From contig JAIOJX010000006.1 of NCBI GenBank assembly GCA_022376925.1, forward strand, positions 56,570,658-56,634,657: DNA of 64,000 bases. Reading direction: 5' to 3'. How positions within the stretch are numbered: position 1 is the first letter of the stretch; every line of letters begins with the position of its first letter. The position numbers were made by a program, and so were the translations under genes. Below the pieces are notes generated by a model, which searched no databases, had not been told where the DNA came from, and was given only the letters and a program-made list of their open reading frames with translations. Positions 46,642-59,125 of the stretch are shown in pieces. The stretch is from Tragulus kanchil (taxonomy: Eukaryota; Chordata; Mammalia; Artiodactyla; Tragulidae).

Positions 46642-48787
46642 AAATCTGGCCAATTCACTCCTATGCTTACAACGCTTCAACATCTTTCTTTACTCTTGGG
46701 TTAAATTGAAACCTCTTAACATGTTTCATAGCTTCAGCTGGTCTGACTTAAGTCTGTCTCTTCATCTTTATTTTTGTCTACTCTTCCTCTTGCTCTAATA
46801 ACTGCAATCAGGGTTTCTTAACCTCAGCACTAGCCTATTATAATAAACTCTTTACTTTCATACATCTACCTTTTGGTTTGTGGTCTCATCCATGAATATG
46901 GATATAATATTTATATTGTTTATTTTTATTAACATTAGTGCCTCTCATAGTGCTTTGAATATAATAGGTACTTGAAAGTATTCGTTGATAAAAAAGGAAG
47001 GAGAGAAGAAAATAGAAACAGATACAGGAAAAGGGTTATTTTGAAGATAAACATAAAGCTATTTTTATAAAGTATTAGTAGAAATTACAGGATTTGGGAC
47101 CAGTAGGAGAAAGTGTCTTTGGTTTTTTTTGTTTTTGTTGTTTTTGTTTTTTTAAATCTACACAGATGGCAGCTCAATGTGTTTGTCTATGTACCATTTA
47201 TGTTTTATCAGGGGGAGGTGGGTGGAGGTAGGGCATATCATAACAGGACAAAATGCTTCAATGCTTGCTGTATTTTGAAATGATTCAACATTTTATACCT
47301 TATTGATCACCAAGTATCATTACAAACTCCCACAATGTAACAAAGATTATAAAAATTCAAAGAGAGAACCCAAATGCCGACTCTGCATGACTTGGGTTTC
47401 CTTTATTGGTTACACGTAAACAGAGCTAGCTACAGCAATGACAATTAAACTCAGGATATGAGTTCCCCACATGGTTCATCCATTCTTTACATATTATTTT
47501 TCAAATAATGGAGTGTCCATAAATACACACTCACTTATACAAACAAGAAAAATAAGTATTAACTCCATGATGGGAAAAATCATAACCATGGTAAGAGGTT
47601 ATATGTTCAAGGGTGGACCTTCAGGAACTTTCCCTTACCTTGTGGTCTAGAGCAAAAAGTGCACTGATCAAGAGCACTGATCTAGAGAAGCTTCCAAATT
47701 TCATTCAATATGGAAATCTGGCCAATTCACTCCTATGCTTACAACGCTTCAACATCTTTCTTTACTCTTGGGTTAAATTGAAACCTCTTAACATGTTTCA
47801 TAGCTTCAGCTGGTCTGACTTAAGTCTGTCTCTTCATCTTTATTTTTGTCTACTCTTCCTCTTGCTCTAATAACTGCAATCAGGGTTTCTTAACCTCAGC
47901 ACTAGCCTATTATAATAAACTCTTTACTTTCATACATCTACCTTTTGGTTTGTGGTCTCATCCATGAATATGGATATAATATTTATATTGTTTATTTTTA
48001 TTAACATTAGTGCCTCTCATAGTGCTTTGAATATAATAGGTACTTGAAAGTATTCGTTGATAAAAAAGGAAGGAGAGAAGAAAATAGAAACAGATACAGG
48101 AAAAGGGTTATTTTGAAGATAAACATAAAGCTATTTTTATAAAGTATTAGTAGAAATTACAGGATTTGGGACCAGTAGGAGAAAGTGTCTTTGGTTTGTT
48201 TTTGTTGTTTTTGTTTTTTTAAATCTACACAGATGGCAGCTCAATGTGTTTGTCTATGTACCATTTATGTTTTATCAGGGGGAGGTGGGTGGAGGTAGGG
48301 CATATCATAACAGGACAAAATGCTTCAATGCTTGCTGTATTTTGAAATGATTCAACATTTTATACCTTATTGATCACCAAGTATCATTACAAACTCCCAC
48401 AATGTAACAAAGATTATAAAAATTCAAAGAGAGAACCCAAATGCCGACTCTGCATGACTTGGGTTTCCTTTATTGGTTACACGTAAACAGAGCTAGCTAC
48501 AGCAATGACAATTAAACTCAGGATATGAGTTCCCCACATGGTTCATCCATTCTTTACATATTATTTTTCAAATAATGGAGTGTCCATAAATACACACTCA
48601 CTTATACAAACAAGAAAAATAAGTATTAACTCCATGATGGGAAAAATCATAACCATGGTAAGAGGTTATATGTTCAAGGGTGGACCTTCAGGAACTTTCC
48701 CTTACCTTGTGGTCTAGAGCAAAAAGTGCACTGATCAAGAGCACTGATCTAGAGAAGCTTCCAAATTTCATTCAATATGGAAATCTT
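46642..48787 (+). repeat. Tandem duplication 18 (offset about 1072)
   Basis: 46642-47718 recurs at 47714-48787, with gaaatct shared at the seam. The first copy has a few more T's in the poly-T stretch (47124 against 48193). Confidence 0.95.
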
Positions 48788-49952
48788 TGTGATATTGTCT
48801 GTATTATATGTACAGTTGTGTTAGAAAATTTGAGAGAAATTCAAAAGAGGTAATAACATTATATAAATACTCTAAAATGACATGTAGCTCTTAGGTAATA
48901 GTTTCTTGATTTTATATTTGCAATACATTCCCTTTCTCATGTACTCCTCAGGAATTGGGAAATACTTTTATTTCACCTACAAAATATAATTTTCCTTATA
49001 TACATGTGGCATCAAAAGTGTCAAAATATCACTCTGTTGTTTGTTATTATAAATCAACATTTATTATCTATGTATTTAAACGTTCTTTTTCTGGGGTTTT
49101 TATTGTTATTGGTAGCCTGGATAAACATGGTGGCCAGGTTAATAAAAAAAAATATCAATAGCCACTATTTGTATTTTACTGTTTTAAGAGTGTGATGTCT
49201 GAGACATTTAAATGATGGAACTAATGAAATAGTTTTTATATCAAAGCTTAGTTAATATTTCGCCAAAACCAAACAGTAGATAATCATACTACTTCCTTAG
49301 TATAGAGATATACTATCTTTATCTTATCAATGCATTTATTCATTAATTTGATAAATATTTATAGATTGTTTATTATTTACTAAATATTTTTTGGAAGTTT
49401 TGGAGATGATGAGTCAAACAGACTTGGTCTCTTGTCCATATGGAGCTTGGTGAGATGACATTTACCAGGTACAAAATAAGGATGATTTCAGTTGTCAAAA
49501 TGTGTAGAGTTGTCAAATATGGACTTTAAGATAATAGAGTTTTAAGTTTTACTCTGTACCTAGTATATATTTAAATTTAGAGTTTCTCTATATTCATTAT
49601 CTAGAAAAAATAAAGAGACAAATATCTTTTCTATCTTATTCCTTTGATTTTTATAAACATTGAGAAACATCTTGAAAAGTGTAATTTCTATTGTAATGCA
49701 GACCCTTAACATTTGCTTTCCTGTATTTTAAACAGGAATACCTATGAAGGACAGAGACTGGGAAGTGACAAACCTGCATTTACTTCTCTATCAAGTCAAG
49801 CTTTTTGTGGGCTTTCTTAGAGTGAAAATTAAATTTTGTGTCATAATTACTATTTTTCAGACTGGATGGATCAAGAGAATAACAGGATCAATCAAAAAAC
49901 GTTGTCACAATTAACAGGCCATTAGCACAAATTCATGGCAAAGAACACTTAC

Positions 49953-50107
49953 TGGTAAGTGGTTGGGCTGACATTGATGCGTCTAGGGTGACTTCCTGAT
50001 TCAAATTTGCTTGCCAGAGTGACGTTATTTCCAAACAGACAATATCGTGGCATTCTTACCCCAACAACTCCAGCCAGCACAGAGCCTGAATGAATGCCTA
50101 TCCTCAT
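49953..50107 (-). CDS. GUCY1A2: GUCY1A2 internal exon (soluble guanylate cyclase alpha-2)
   Basis: Soluble guanylate cyclase is the cytosolic nitric-oxide receptor that makes cGMP as an alpha/beta heterodimer. On the minus strand a T-rich tract and AG (50109-50108) precede a 155-base exon with no stop, followed by the donor GTAAGTG (49952-49946). It encodes 51 residues plus two bases, starting [16 protein letters not shown] and including [20 protein letters not shown] and [10 protein letters not shown]. This is the class III cyclase domain. NNVTLASK has Thr and Lys where catalytic-type partners carry Asn and Arg, as expected of an alpha subunit, whose beta partner supplies those residues. SGSHPRR and [10 protein letters not shown] favour alpha-2 over alpha-1. 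The exon starts in phase 0 and leaves two bases for the next. No neighbouring exon was found in the window. Confidence 0.95.
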
Positions 50108-50165
50108 CTAAAAAATAAAAGAAAAAAGAAAAAGTATATGTTTATGTTTTCATTTGGTATGCAGT

Positions 50166-50358
50166 TATTTTAATGAGAGGTTGTTGTGGTTGTTGTTCAG
50201 TCATTTTCCACTCTTTGTGGCTGTATGGACTATAGCACACCTGGTTTTCCTGTCTTTTACTATCTCCCAGAGCTTAATTATACTCATGTCCATTGAGTCC
50301 GTGATGCCATCCAAGTATCCCATCCTCTGTCATACCCTTTTCTTTCTCCTCAATCTTT
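50166..50358 (-). mobile_element. BovB 3' end, minus strand, cut by the duplication seam
   Basis: Antisense BovB tail (gttgttgttcagtcatt, catgtccattgagtccgtg) that stops at the seam. The complete copy is at 51287-51762. Confidence 0.85.
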
Positions 50359-51073
50359 ATATCAAAGCTTAGTTAATATTTCGCCAAAACCAAACAGTAG
50401 ATAATCATACTACTTCCTTAGTATAGAGATATACTATCTTTATCTTATCAATGCATTTATTCATTAATTTGATAAATATTTATAGATTGTTTATTATTTA
50501 CTAAATATTTTTTGGAAGTTTTGGAGATGATGAGTCAAACAGACTTGGTCTCTTGTCCATATGGAGCTTGGTGAGATGACATTTACCAGGTACAAAATAA
50601 GGATGATTTCAGTTGTCAAAATGTGTAGAGTTGTCAAATATGGACTTTAAGATAATAGAGTTTTAAGTTTTACTCTGTACCTAGTATATATTTAAATTTA
50701 GAGTTTCTCTATATTCATTATCTAGAAAAACTAAAGCGACAAATATCTTTTCTATCTTATTCCTTTGTTTTTTATAAACATTGAGAAACATCTTGAAAAG
50801 TGTAATTTCTATTGTAATGCAGACCCTTAACATTTGCTTTCCTGTATTTTAAACAGGAATACCTATGAAGGACAGAGACTGGGAAGTGACAAACCTGCAT
50901 TTACTTCTCTATCAAGTCAAGCTTTTTGTGGGCTTTCTTAGAGTGAAAATTAAATTTTGTGTCATAATTACTATTTTTCAGACTGGATGGATCAAGAGAA
51001 TAACAGGATCAATCAAAAAACGTTGTCACAATTAACAGGCCATTAGCACAAATTCATGGCAAAGAACACTTAC

Positions 51074-51228
51074 TGGTAAGTGGTTGGGCTGACATTGATG
51101 CGTCTAGGGTGACTTCCTGATTCAAATTTGCTTGCCAGAGTGACGTTATTTCCAAACAGACAATATCGTGGCATTCTTACCCCAACAACTCCAGCCAGCA
51201 CAGAGCCTGAATGAATGCCTATCCTCAT
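51074..51228 (-). CDS. GUCY1A2: Second copy of the GUCY1A2 exon (probable assembly duplicate)
   Basis: Base-for-base the same exon with the same splice signals, 1121 bases to the right, inside tandem duplication 19. A real transcript using both would repeat 51 residues of the catalytic domain, and because 155 is not a multiple of three it would also shift the frame. One of the two should be removed from any gene model. Confidence 0.9.
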
Positions 51229-51286
51229 CTAAAAAATAAAAGAAAAAAGAAAAAGTATATGTTTATGTTTTCATTTGGTATGCAGT

Positions 51287-51762
51287 TATTTTAATGAGAG
51301 GTTGTTGTGGTTGTTGTTCAGTCATTTTCCACTCTTTGTGGCTGTATGGACTATAGCACACCTGGTTTTCCTGTCTTTTACTATCTCCCAGAGCTTAATT
51401 ATACTCATGTCCATTGAGTCCGTGATGCCATCCAAGTATCCCATCCTCTGTCATACCCTTTTCTTTCTCCTCAATCTTTCCCAGTATCAGGATCTTCTCT
51501 AGTGAGCTGGCCCTTCACATCAGATAGGCGAAGTAATGGAACTTCAGCGTCAACATCAATCCTTCCAATTAATCCCAAAGGGGTGATTTCATTTAGGATT
51601 GACTGGTTTGATCTCATTGCTGTCCAACAAGCATCAGTTCTTCATCACTCAGCCTTCTTTAGTTGTCCAAATTTCATATCTATATATGACTATGGGAAAA
51701 ACCATACCTTTGACTTTTGTTGGCAAAGTGGTGTCTTTGCTTTTTAATACATTGGCCAGGTA
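51287..51762 (-). mobile_element. BovB 3' end, minus strand
   Basis: About 475 bases of BovB 3' region in antisense: gttgttgttcagtca, tcccagtatcaggatc, aggattgactggtttgatct, tggcaaagtggtgtctttgc. It is 5' truncated, as usual, and lies in the intron upstream of the GUCY1A2 exon. Confidence 0.88.
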
Positions 51763-54700
51763 CTACTGAACTATTTAACTCCTCCATTCTTAAAGATAGG
51801 GACTGGGGTCTTAGTCATTTTTGTCAGTCAAATATTGGAACTATTATAGTATTAATGAATAAAGATGTATAAAAGCTGAATGAATGGATTCATTACAAGA
51901 AAAAATTCTACAGTTAATTTTCTACATAAACTCAGCTGTATTACAAGTTAAATCAGGCTTTATGTGTACCTAATATGCTGTAAATGTTCTCTCTTCAGTT
52001 ATTCTCACATTAAACTCTATTTATTTTCTTCACATCATTAAATAAAATTGTAAGCTAAATGTACGTATTTCTTTTTATCAGTTCATTTATAATAATTCTG
52101 TGTTTATTTTGGATTTCTATTTCCAAATTTATTAATATTTTCTTTGGAAAACTTTTTCTTCTGTTAATCACATTCAGTGCATTTTACTTCTTAGATATTG
52201 TGGTTTTCATTTCTCAATGTTTGATTTGAACATAAAAGAAACCTTTCAGATGTCAAATTAATCTTTTAACATATAGAATACTAGTAAAATAATTATTTTA
52301 ATGTTTTGCCTACTAATTCTAAGGTATGCTGTAGTTCTATGTCAATTTTGATTGACTGATTTTTCTCATTATTATGGGTCATATTTTTCAGCTTTTCTGC
52401 CTAGTAAGTTTTGGTTATATGCCATGAATTGACTCTGCTAAGTGCTGGATATTTTACATTCTAATGCATATTTTTGAGGTTTGTCCTTGGATGGGGTCAA
52501 GATCCATGGAAACAGTTTTCATTTTTCTTTCCAGCCTTGCTTTTAAAAATCTGTTAGTCAGTCCTTGAGCTGTATTTCATGTGGGACTAATTTTTCCCCA
52601 ATATCCAGGGAAGAATCTTCTCAGTATTATGATAAATGCCTCTGATTTATGAGGTTTTCCAGTTTTCCTGGTGGAATTAGACATTTTTTCCAAGTCCTGT
52701 GTGAGTTTCAGAAAATTTTTTTCCTAATATTTTCAATGTTTTTCCCCATTCGGCTCAGGTAGTTTTGTCACATACAAACAATAAGTAACTTAAGGAAGGC
52801 ATAGGAGGCCTATTGGAAGTCTCTGGTAGTCTCTGTGCTCTCTCATTACTGGTACTCTGTCTGCTAAGTCTAGCTTTCTTGGTATTCATAGACTCTCAGC
52901 TTCAGCTCTTCAACTTGAAGAGTTTGTTGAGTTCCTCCTGATTTGTCTTTTCCTGCACCACAACTTGAATATACCTCCCAAAAATATGCCAGGGAAGTCA
53001 TATGTATTATTTTGTTCCCTGCCTCTCAGGCATCACAGTTTTCCATTGCCTAACATCATGTAATTTCTCTTTTGTATTTTTTGTCCGTGTGTTGAATTGC
53101 TGATAGTTGGAGTATAAATCCAGCCCATTTTTTCCATATTTGCTGGAGGCAAAGATGAGAAATATTCTATTTTAAAAAAGCAAACTACCTTAAAAATTTA
53201 GGGCTCTTTCTGATAAGAGATTGTCTATTAGGATTTAAAGATTAAAAAAAATAAGGTAATTTTTAGCATAGGTCCCTATACCCAACACAAAGTGAGGCCA
53301 AACAAACCAAAATGTTGAAGTTTGATATCTGTAAAACTCAGGGAAAGTGCATCAAATACCTTTATCTAAGTTCCTCAGAGATGAGCTAAAGAAGAGGATG
53401 TGTGGGAAGACCGGTCCTGGGAAGGCCCATAAGGTCCTGTTCAATTATATAATGAACAGTACTATTCCTTATAAGCAAGCATAAAGCATCTTTCTCTAAA
53501 ATCCCCGCGGTTATTTTTCCTTTTTTTGGGAATTGACTCTGCTAAGTGCTGGATATTTTACATTCTAATGCATATTTTTGAGGTTTGTCCTTGGATGGGG
53601 TCAAGATCCATGGAAACAGTTTTCATTTTTCTTTCCAGCCTTGCTTTTAAAAATCTGTTAGTCAGTCCTTGAGCTGTATTTCATGTGGGACTAATTTTTC
53701 CCCAATATCCAGGGAAGAATCTTCTCAGTATTATGATAAATGCCTCTGATTTATGAGGTTTTCCAGTTTTCCTGGTGGAATTAGACATTTTTTCCAAGTC
53801 CTGTGTGAGTTTCAGAAAATTTTTTTCCTAATATTTTCAATGTTTTTCCCCATTCGGCTCAGGTAGTTTTGTCACATACAAACAATAAGTAACTTAAGGA
53901 AGGCATAGGAGGCCTATTGGAAGTCTCTGGTAGTCTCTGTGCTCTCTCATTACTGGTACTCTGTCTGCTAAGTCTAGCTTTCTTGGTATTCATAGACTCT
54001 CAGCTTCAGCTCTTCAACTTGAAGAGTTTGTTGAGTTCCTCCTGATTTGTCTTTTCCTGCACCACAACTTGAATATACCTCCCAAAAATATGCCAGGGAA
54101 GTCATATGTATTATTTTGTTCCCTGCCTCTCAGGCATCACAGTTTTCCATTGCCTAACATCATGTAATTTCTCTTTTGTATTTTTTGTCCGTGTGTTGAA
54201 TTGCTGATAGTTGGAGTATAAATCCAGCCCATTTTTTCCATATTTGCTGGAGGCAAAGATGAGAAATATTCTATTTTAAAAAAGCAAACTACCTTAAAAA
54301 TTTAGGGCTCTTTCTGATAAGAGATTGTCTATTAGGATTTAAAGATTAAAAAAAATAAGGTAATTTTTAGCATAGGTCCCTATACCCAACACAAAGTGAG
54401 GCCAAACAAACCAAAATGTTGAAGTTTGATATCTGTAAAACTCAGGGAAAGTGCATCAAATACCTTTATCTAAGTTCCTCAGAGATGAGCTAAAGCAGAG
54501 GATGTGTGGGAAGACCTGTCCTGGGAAGGCCCCATAAGGTCCTGTTCAATTATATAATGAACAGTACTATTCCTTATAAGCAAGCATAAAGCATCTTTCT
54601 CTAAAATCAGCAAAGCATTTTGACAAAATATTATTATATATATTTGGGTTTCTAGAAGGCCTATTTGTATTAAATTAGCCTTAGGACTGCCTGAAAATAC

Positions 54701-55074
54701 TCAGACCTTAAATATTGCCAAGTTATTGACAATGAAAAATTGACAAGGATTGTTAGGTTGTACTGGTGATATTTTTAAGTGGAAAGACAGCAGATATTAT
54801 CAAGCAGACACATTTTACAGCCCCTTATATTCTGTGGTTTCAGTCTCAGAAGAAGACTCCATACCTCATACCAATTACACTGAAAGAATATATGCTTCCA
54901 CCTCTGTCTCCTTTAAAAGACCTGAGGCTATTTATTGTTTTAAAACCAAATTATCATAATGAAAATTGTTATAGCCAAAAGATACTGAAGATAAAAGCCA
55001 TGATATTCTTGAGTAAGGTGGATGTAGTCACTCTGAAAAATCCTTATCTCTTAGAAAACTACTATTAAATATAT
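51763..55074. other. AT-rich intron-like DNA, possible old L1 3' relic
   Basis: No exon or gene found on either strand. The stretch about 52330-52700 (cattattatgggtcatattt, gctggatattttacattc) resembles an old L1M-type 3' UTR at high divergence, but I could not confirm it. Tandem duplication 20 repeats 1.08 kb of it. Confidence 0.4.
52426..54608 (+). repeat. Tandem duplication 20 (offset 1104)
   Basis: 52426-53503 recurs at 53530-54608. The seam holds 26 odd bases (53504-53529) including ccgcgg, partly alignable with the true left flank (ggttatatgccatg). Confidence 0.95.
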
Positions 55075-57250
55075 ACAAAAGTATCAACAACCACACAAAA
55101 ATAGCACAGATTCACTGTTACTGACAATATTGTATATCAGAACAGAAAATTGTTTACTCTTGACTGTAAGGTGATACAACAGAGAACTTACAAGCTAAAC
55201 TATCAGACTCTTTTATTTTATTATATTATACATTTCTTTTAACAAATTTTTTGAAATGTCATAGGAATTGTTATCTTATAAAGAATTCACTGATTGCCAC
55301 ATTCAGAATCTTCCAAAAGCATGCAGCAAATAGGCAAAATAGAGAGCTACTTTTAACTGTCAATGAGGGATTTAGATTCATTTTGCCTAGATTAAACTTT
55401 AATCGGTTAACCAAGGAGTAACATTTGTACCTATCTGGCCAGTATACCCTAGCTAAAGAGGATTGCTTTGTACTAAACCAGTGATTGTCAAGTGGGGCCA
55501 TCTGTGCCCATCAGTAAACATTTGACAATGTCTCTAAATTTTTTTTTTTTTTTCTCAGCTGAGATGGGGAGCTACTATTGAAATCTAATCAGCAAAACTA
55601 GAAATTCCTGGGGTACCTTCCTCATGTGAAAGACTTTTCCAGTCTAATGCAGCACTAGTGTTGAGGTTGAGAAACCATGTATTAAACTGACCAATAGCAA
55701 CCTACAAACATCAGAACAATGTACACATACATACGAAGAATGTTTTAATAAGATCAATGCTTTGGTGAATAGCACTAAACTTCACTTTTCTAGAGAAAGT
55801 TCATGAAAAAAATTGTGCTTGTTCTAGGGATTTGTTGAAAAACTCAGTAACTTCATGATTACCTTAAGGTTAGGATATCTATTACTTAATCTCCCATACC
55901 TATATGAAATGTATGAAACCATGTAATACTTTGGGATATATAAAAATTTCCCATAAGCAAAGGTTCCACTTATTTTATTAATACTCTGCTGATTATTTGC
56001 TAAGGCACATAAATAACTGCATTTTAAGATAAGATTTCTCTGAAAACTCTTAAAAATAGAAGGTTTATGTGGTTCAATCTCAGTGTACCAAAATTCTGAT
56101 TTTTTAAGAATGTTAGGGTTAGGAGGGCGGCACAATCTATCTCTTACTTTACAGTAGTAAATTTGTATAAAAAACAAAAGTATCAACAACCACACAAATA
56201 GCACAGATTCACTGTTACTGACAATATTGTATATCAGAACAGAAAATTGTTTACTCTTGACTGTAAGGTGATACAACAGAGAACTTACAAGCTAAACTAT
56301 CAGACTCTTTTATTTTATTATATTATACATTTCTTTTAACAAATTTTTTGAAATGTCATAGGAATTGTTATCTTATAAAGAATTCACTGATTGCCACATT
56401 CAGAATCTTCCAAAAGCATGCAGCAAATAGGCAAAATAGAGAGCTACTTTTAACTGTCAATGAGGGATTTAGATTCATTTTGCCTAGATTAAACTTTAAT
56501 CGGTTAACCAAGGAGTAACATTTGTACCTATCTGGCCAGTATACCCTAGCTAAAGAGGATTGCTTTGTACTAAACCAGTGATTGTCAAGTGGGGCCATCT
56601 GTGCCCATCAGTAAACATTTGACAATGTCTCTAAATTTTTTTTTTTTTTTCTCAGCTGAGATGGGGAGCTACTATTGAAATCTAATCAGCAAAACTAGAA
56701 ATTCCTGGGGTACCTTCCTCATGTGAAAGACTTTTCCAGTCTAATGCAGCACTAGTGTTGAGGTTGAGAAACCATGTATTAAACTGACCAATAGCAACCT
56801 ACAAACATCAGAACAATGTACACATACATACGAAGAATGTTTTAATAAGATCAATGCTTTGGTGAATAGCACTAAACTTCACTTTTCTAGAGAAAGTTCA
56901 TGAAAAAAATTGTGCTTGTTCTAGGGATTTGTTGAAAAACTCAGTAACTTCATGATTACCTTAAGGTTAGGATATCTATTACTTAATCTCCCATACCTAT
57001 ATGAAATGTATGAAACCATGTAATACTTTGGGATATATAAAAATTTCCCATAAGCAAAGGTTCCACTTATTTTATTAATACTCTGCTGATTATTTGCTAA
57101 GGCACATAAATAACTGCATTTTAAGATAAGATTTCTCTGAAAACTCTTAAAAATAGAAGGTTTATGTGGTTCAATCTCAGTGTACCAAAATTCTGATTTT
57201 TTAAGAATGTTAGGGTTAGGAGGGCGGCACAATCTATCTCTTACTTTACA
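55075..57250 (+). repeat. Tandem duplication 21 (offset about 1097)
   Basis: 55075-56163 recurs at 56174-57250. Intron-like DNA without genes; the only notable parts are T-rich tracts at 55539-55553 and 56637-56651. Confidence 0.95.
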
Positions 57251-57389
57251 AGTAAACTGAAGTCAAAAGTAACACAATGAAAAGAATAGATAGTGTTAGG
57301 GCTATTGATAGATCATTGGTCAGTTGACTCTGGGGTCACTGCAGTATAAAACACCCAAATTAAAATCTCTCTCTCTCTGTCTATATATA

Positions 57390-57420
57390 TACATTTGTAT
57401 TTATATATATATATATGTAT
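57390..57420. repeat. Short TA-rich microsatellite
   Basis: Interrupted TA runs after a short (CT)n at about 57367-57378. The duplicate is near 58484-58515. Confidence 0.8.
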
Positions 57421-57600
57421 TTAGCCTGGTTTAACTACTTTATGTATACAGAAGGACTAGGAATTTCCAACTGAAATGTAGAAAAAGAAAGTTCTACATT
57501 CTTTAAGTCCTGTATCAGAAGACTTCTACCCCCTTACATCTTATTATTCATGCATTCTTAGTTACTTCATTCACGTCTCTTTGTGAACCTATGAAATATA

Positions 57601-57965
57601 GCCCTCTAGGCTTCTCTATTCATGGGGATTCTCTAGGTAAGAACATTAGAGTGAGTTGTCATGCCCTGCCCTCCTCCAGGGGATCTTCTAGACCCAACGG
57701 TCTAACCTGTGTTTCTTTTCTTTTTTTTAATTTTTATTTTACTTTTACTTTTACAGAGTTTTGTTGTTTACAGATATGTATGATTCCAGATTAATCATAT
57801 GTATATCCCCTGCATCCCATCCCTCCAGGCTGTTGCACAGCACCCCTGCAGCATCCCCCCTTCTTACAGTACAATGACAAGAGCTGTTTTTTTCACATGT
57901 GATAGTATAGGTTTTTTAGTCTCCTGTATTTGCAAGCAGGTTCTCTACCACTAATGCCACCTTGT
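57601..57965 (-). mobile_element. Bov-tA SINE split by an L1 3' end, both minus strand
   Basis: 57601-57712 reads as antisense BovA body (ctattcatggggattctct, ctcctccaggggatcttct) and 57919-57964 as the antisense tRNA-derived head (gtctcctgtatttgc, accactaatgccacc). Between them (about 57713-57918) lies an L1 3' end starting with antisense poly(A) (ttttctttttttt). The L1 inserted into an existing SINE. The duplicate is at about 58697-59060. Confidence 0.82.
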
Positions 57966-59125
57966 TTCTCCACACTAAACATTTCTAATTGGTCTACCTA
58001 TCACATCCAAATTGCCTGGTATACCCACAAAACTCAGTAACTTCATGATTACCTTAAGGTTAGGATATCTATTACTTAATCTCCCATACCTATATGAAAT
58101 GTATGAAACCATGTAATACTTTGGGATATATAAAAATTTCCCATAAGCAAAGGTTCCACTTATTTTATTAATACTCTGCTGATTATTTGCTAAGGCACAT
58201 AAATAACTGCATTTTAAGATAAGATTTCTCTGAAAACTCTTAAAAATAGAAGGTTTATGTGGTTCAATCTCAGTGTACCAAAATTCTGATTTTTTAAGAA
58301 TGTTAGGGTTAGGAGGGCGGCACAATCTATCTCTCTTACTTTACAAGTAAACTGAAGTCAAAAGTAACACAATGAAAAGAATAGATAGTGTTAGGGCTAT
58401 TGATAGATCATTGGTCAGTTGACTCTGGGGTCACTGCAGTATAAAAACACCCAAATTAAAATCTCTCTCTCTCTGTCTATATATATACATTTGTATTTAT
58501 ATATATATATATGTATTTAGCCTGGTTTAACTACTTTATGTATACAGAAGGACTAGGAATTTCCAACTGAAATGTAGAAAAAGAAAGTTCTACATTCTTT
58601 AAGTCCTGTATCAGAAGACTTCTACCCCCTTACATCTTATTATTCATGCATTCTTAGTTACTTCATTCACGTCTCTTTGTGAACCTATGAAATATAGCCC
58701 TCTAGGCTTCTCTATTCATGGGGATTCTCTAGGTAAGAACATTAGAGTGAGTTGTCATGCCCTGCCCTCCTCCAGGGGATCTTCTAGACCCAACGGTCTA
58801 ACCTGTGTTTCTTTTCTTTTTTTTAATTTTTATTTTACTTTTACTTTTACAGAGTTTTGTTGTTTACAGATATGTATGATTCCAGATTAATCATATGTAT
58901 ATCCCCTGCATCCCATCCCTCCAGGCTGTCGCACAGCACCCCTGCAGCATCCCCCCTTCTTACAGTACAATGACAAGAGCTGTTTTTTTCACATGTGATA
59001 GTATAGGTTTTTTAGTCTCCTGTATTTGCAAGCAGGTTCTCTACCACTAATGCCACCTTGTTTCTCCACACTAAACATTTCTAATTGGTCTACCTATCAC
59101 ATCCAAATTGCCTGGTATACCCACA

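Larger units (their letters stand above)
44733..46958 (+). repeat. Tandem duplication 17 (offset 1112-1113)
   Basis: 44733-45848 recurs at 45844-46958, with a few shared bases at the seam. The copies differ at both target-site duplications of the enclosed SINE. Confidence 0.95.
44636..49234. other. Intron-like DNA with L2-like relic and SINE
   Basis: No coding exon that I can support. Contents: a SINE, an L2-like relic, poly-T-rich DNA near 47120-47155 and otherwise AT-rich sequence. Two tandem duplications repeat most of it. It is probably the GUCY1A2 intron after the exon at 49953-50107. Confidence 0.6.
49235..51479 (+). repeat. Tandem duplication 19 (offset 1121), contains the exon
   Basis: 49235-50358 recurs at 50356-51479, with about three shared bases at the seam. 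The enclosed exon is identical in both copies; a few intronic bases differ (near 49607 and 50728). Confidence 0.96.
56936..59125 (+). repeat. Tandem duplication 22 (offset about 1094)
   Basis: 56936-58030 recurs at 58029-59125. With duplication 21 the piece aaaactcagtaac to about 56163 is present three times (55838, 56936, 58029). Confidence 0.95.

Noticed and set aside
54750..55068. Overlapping 69- and 100-codon plus-strand frames in intron-like DNA
   Set aside because: No known domain, AT-rich composition and no splice or promoter context. Length is compatible with chance.
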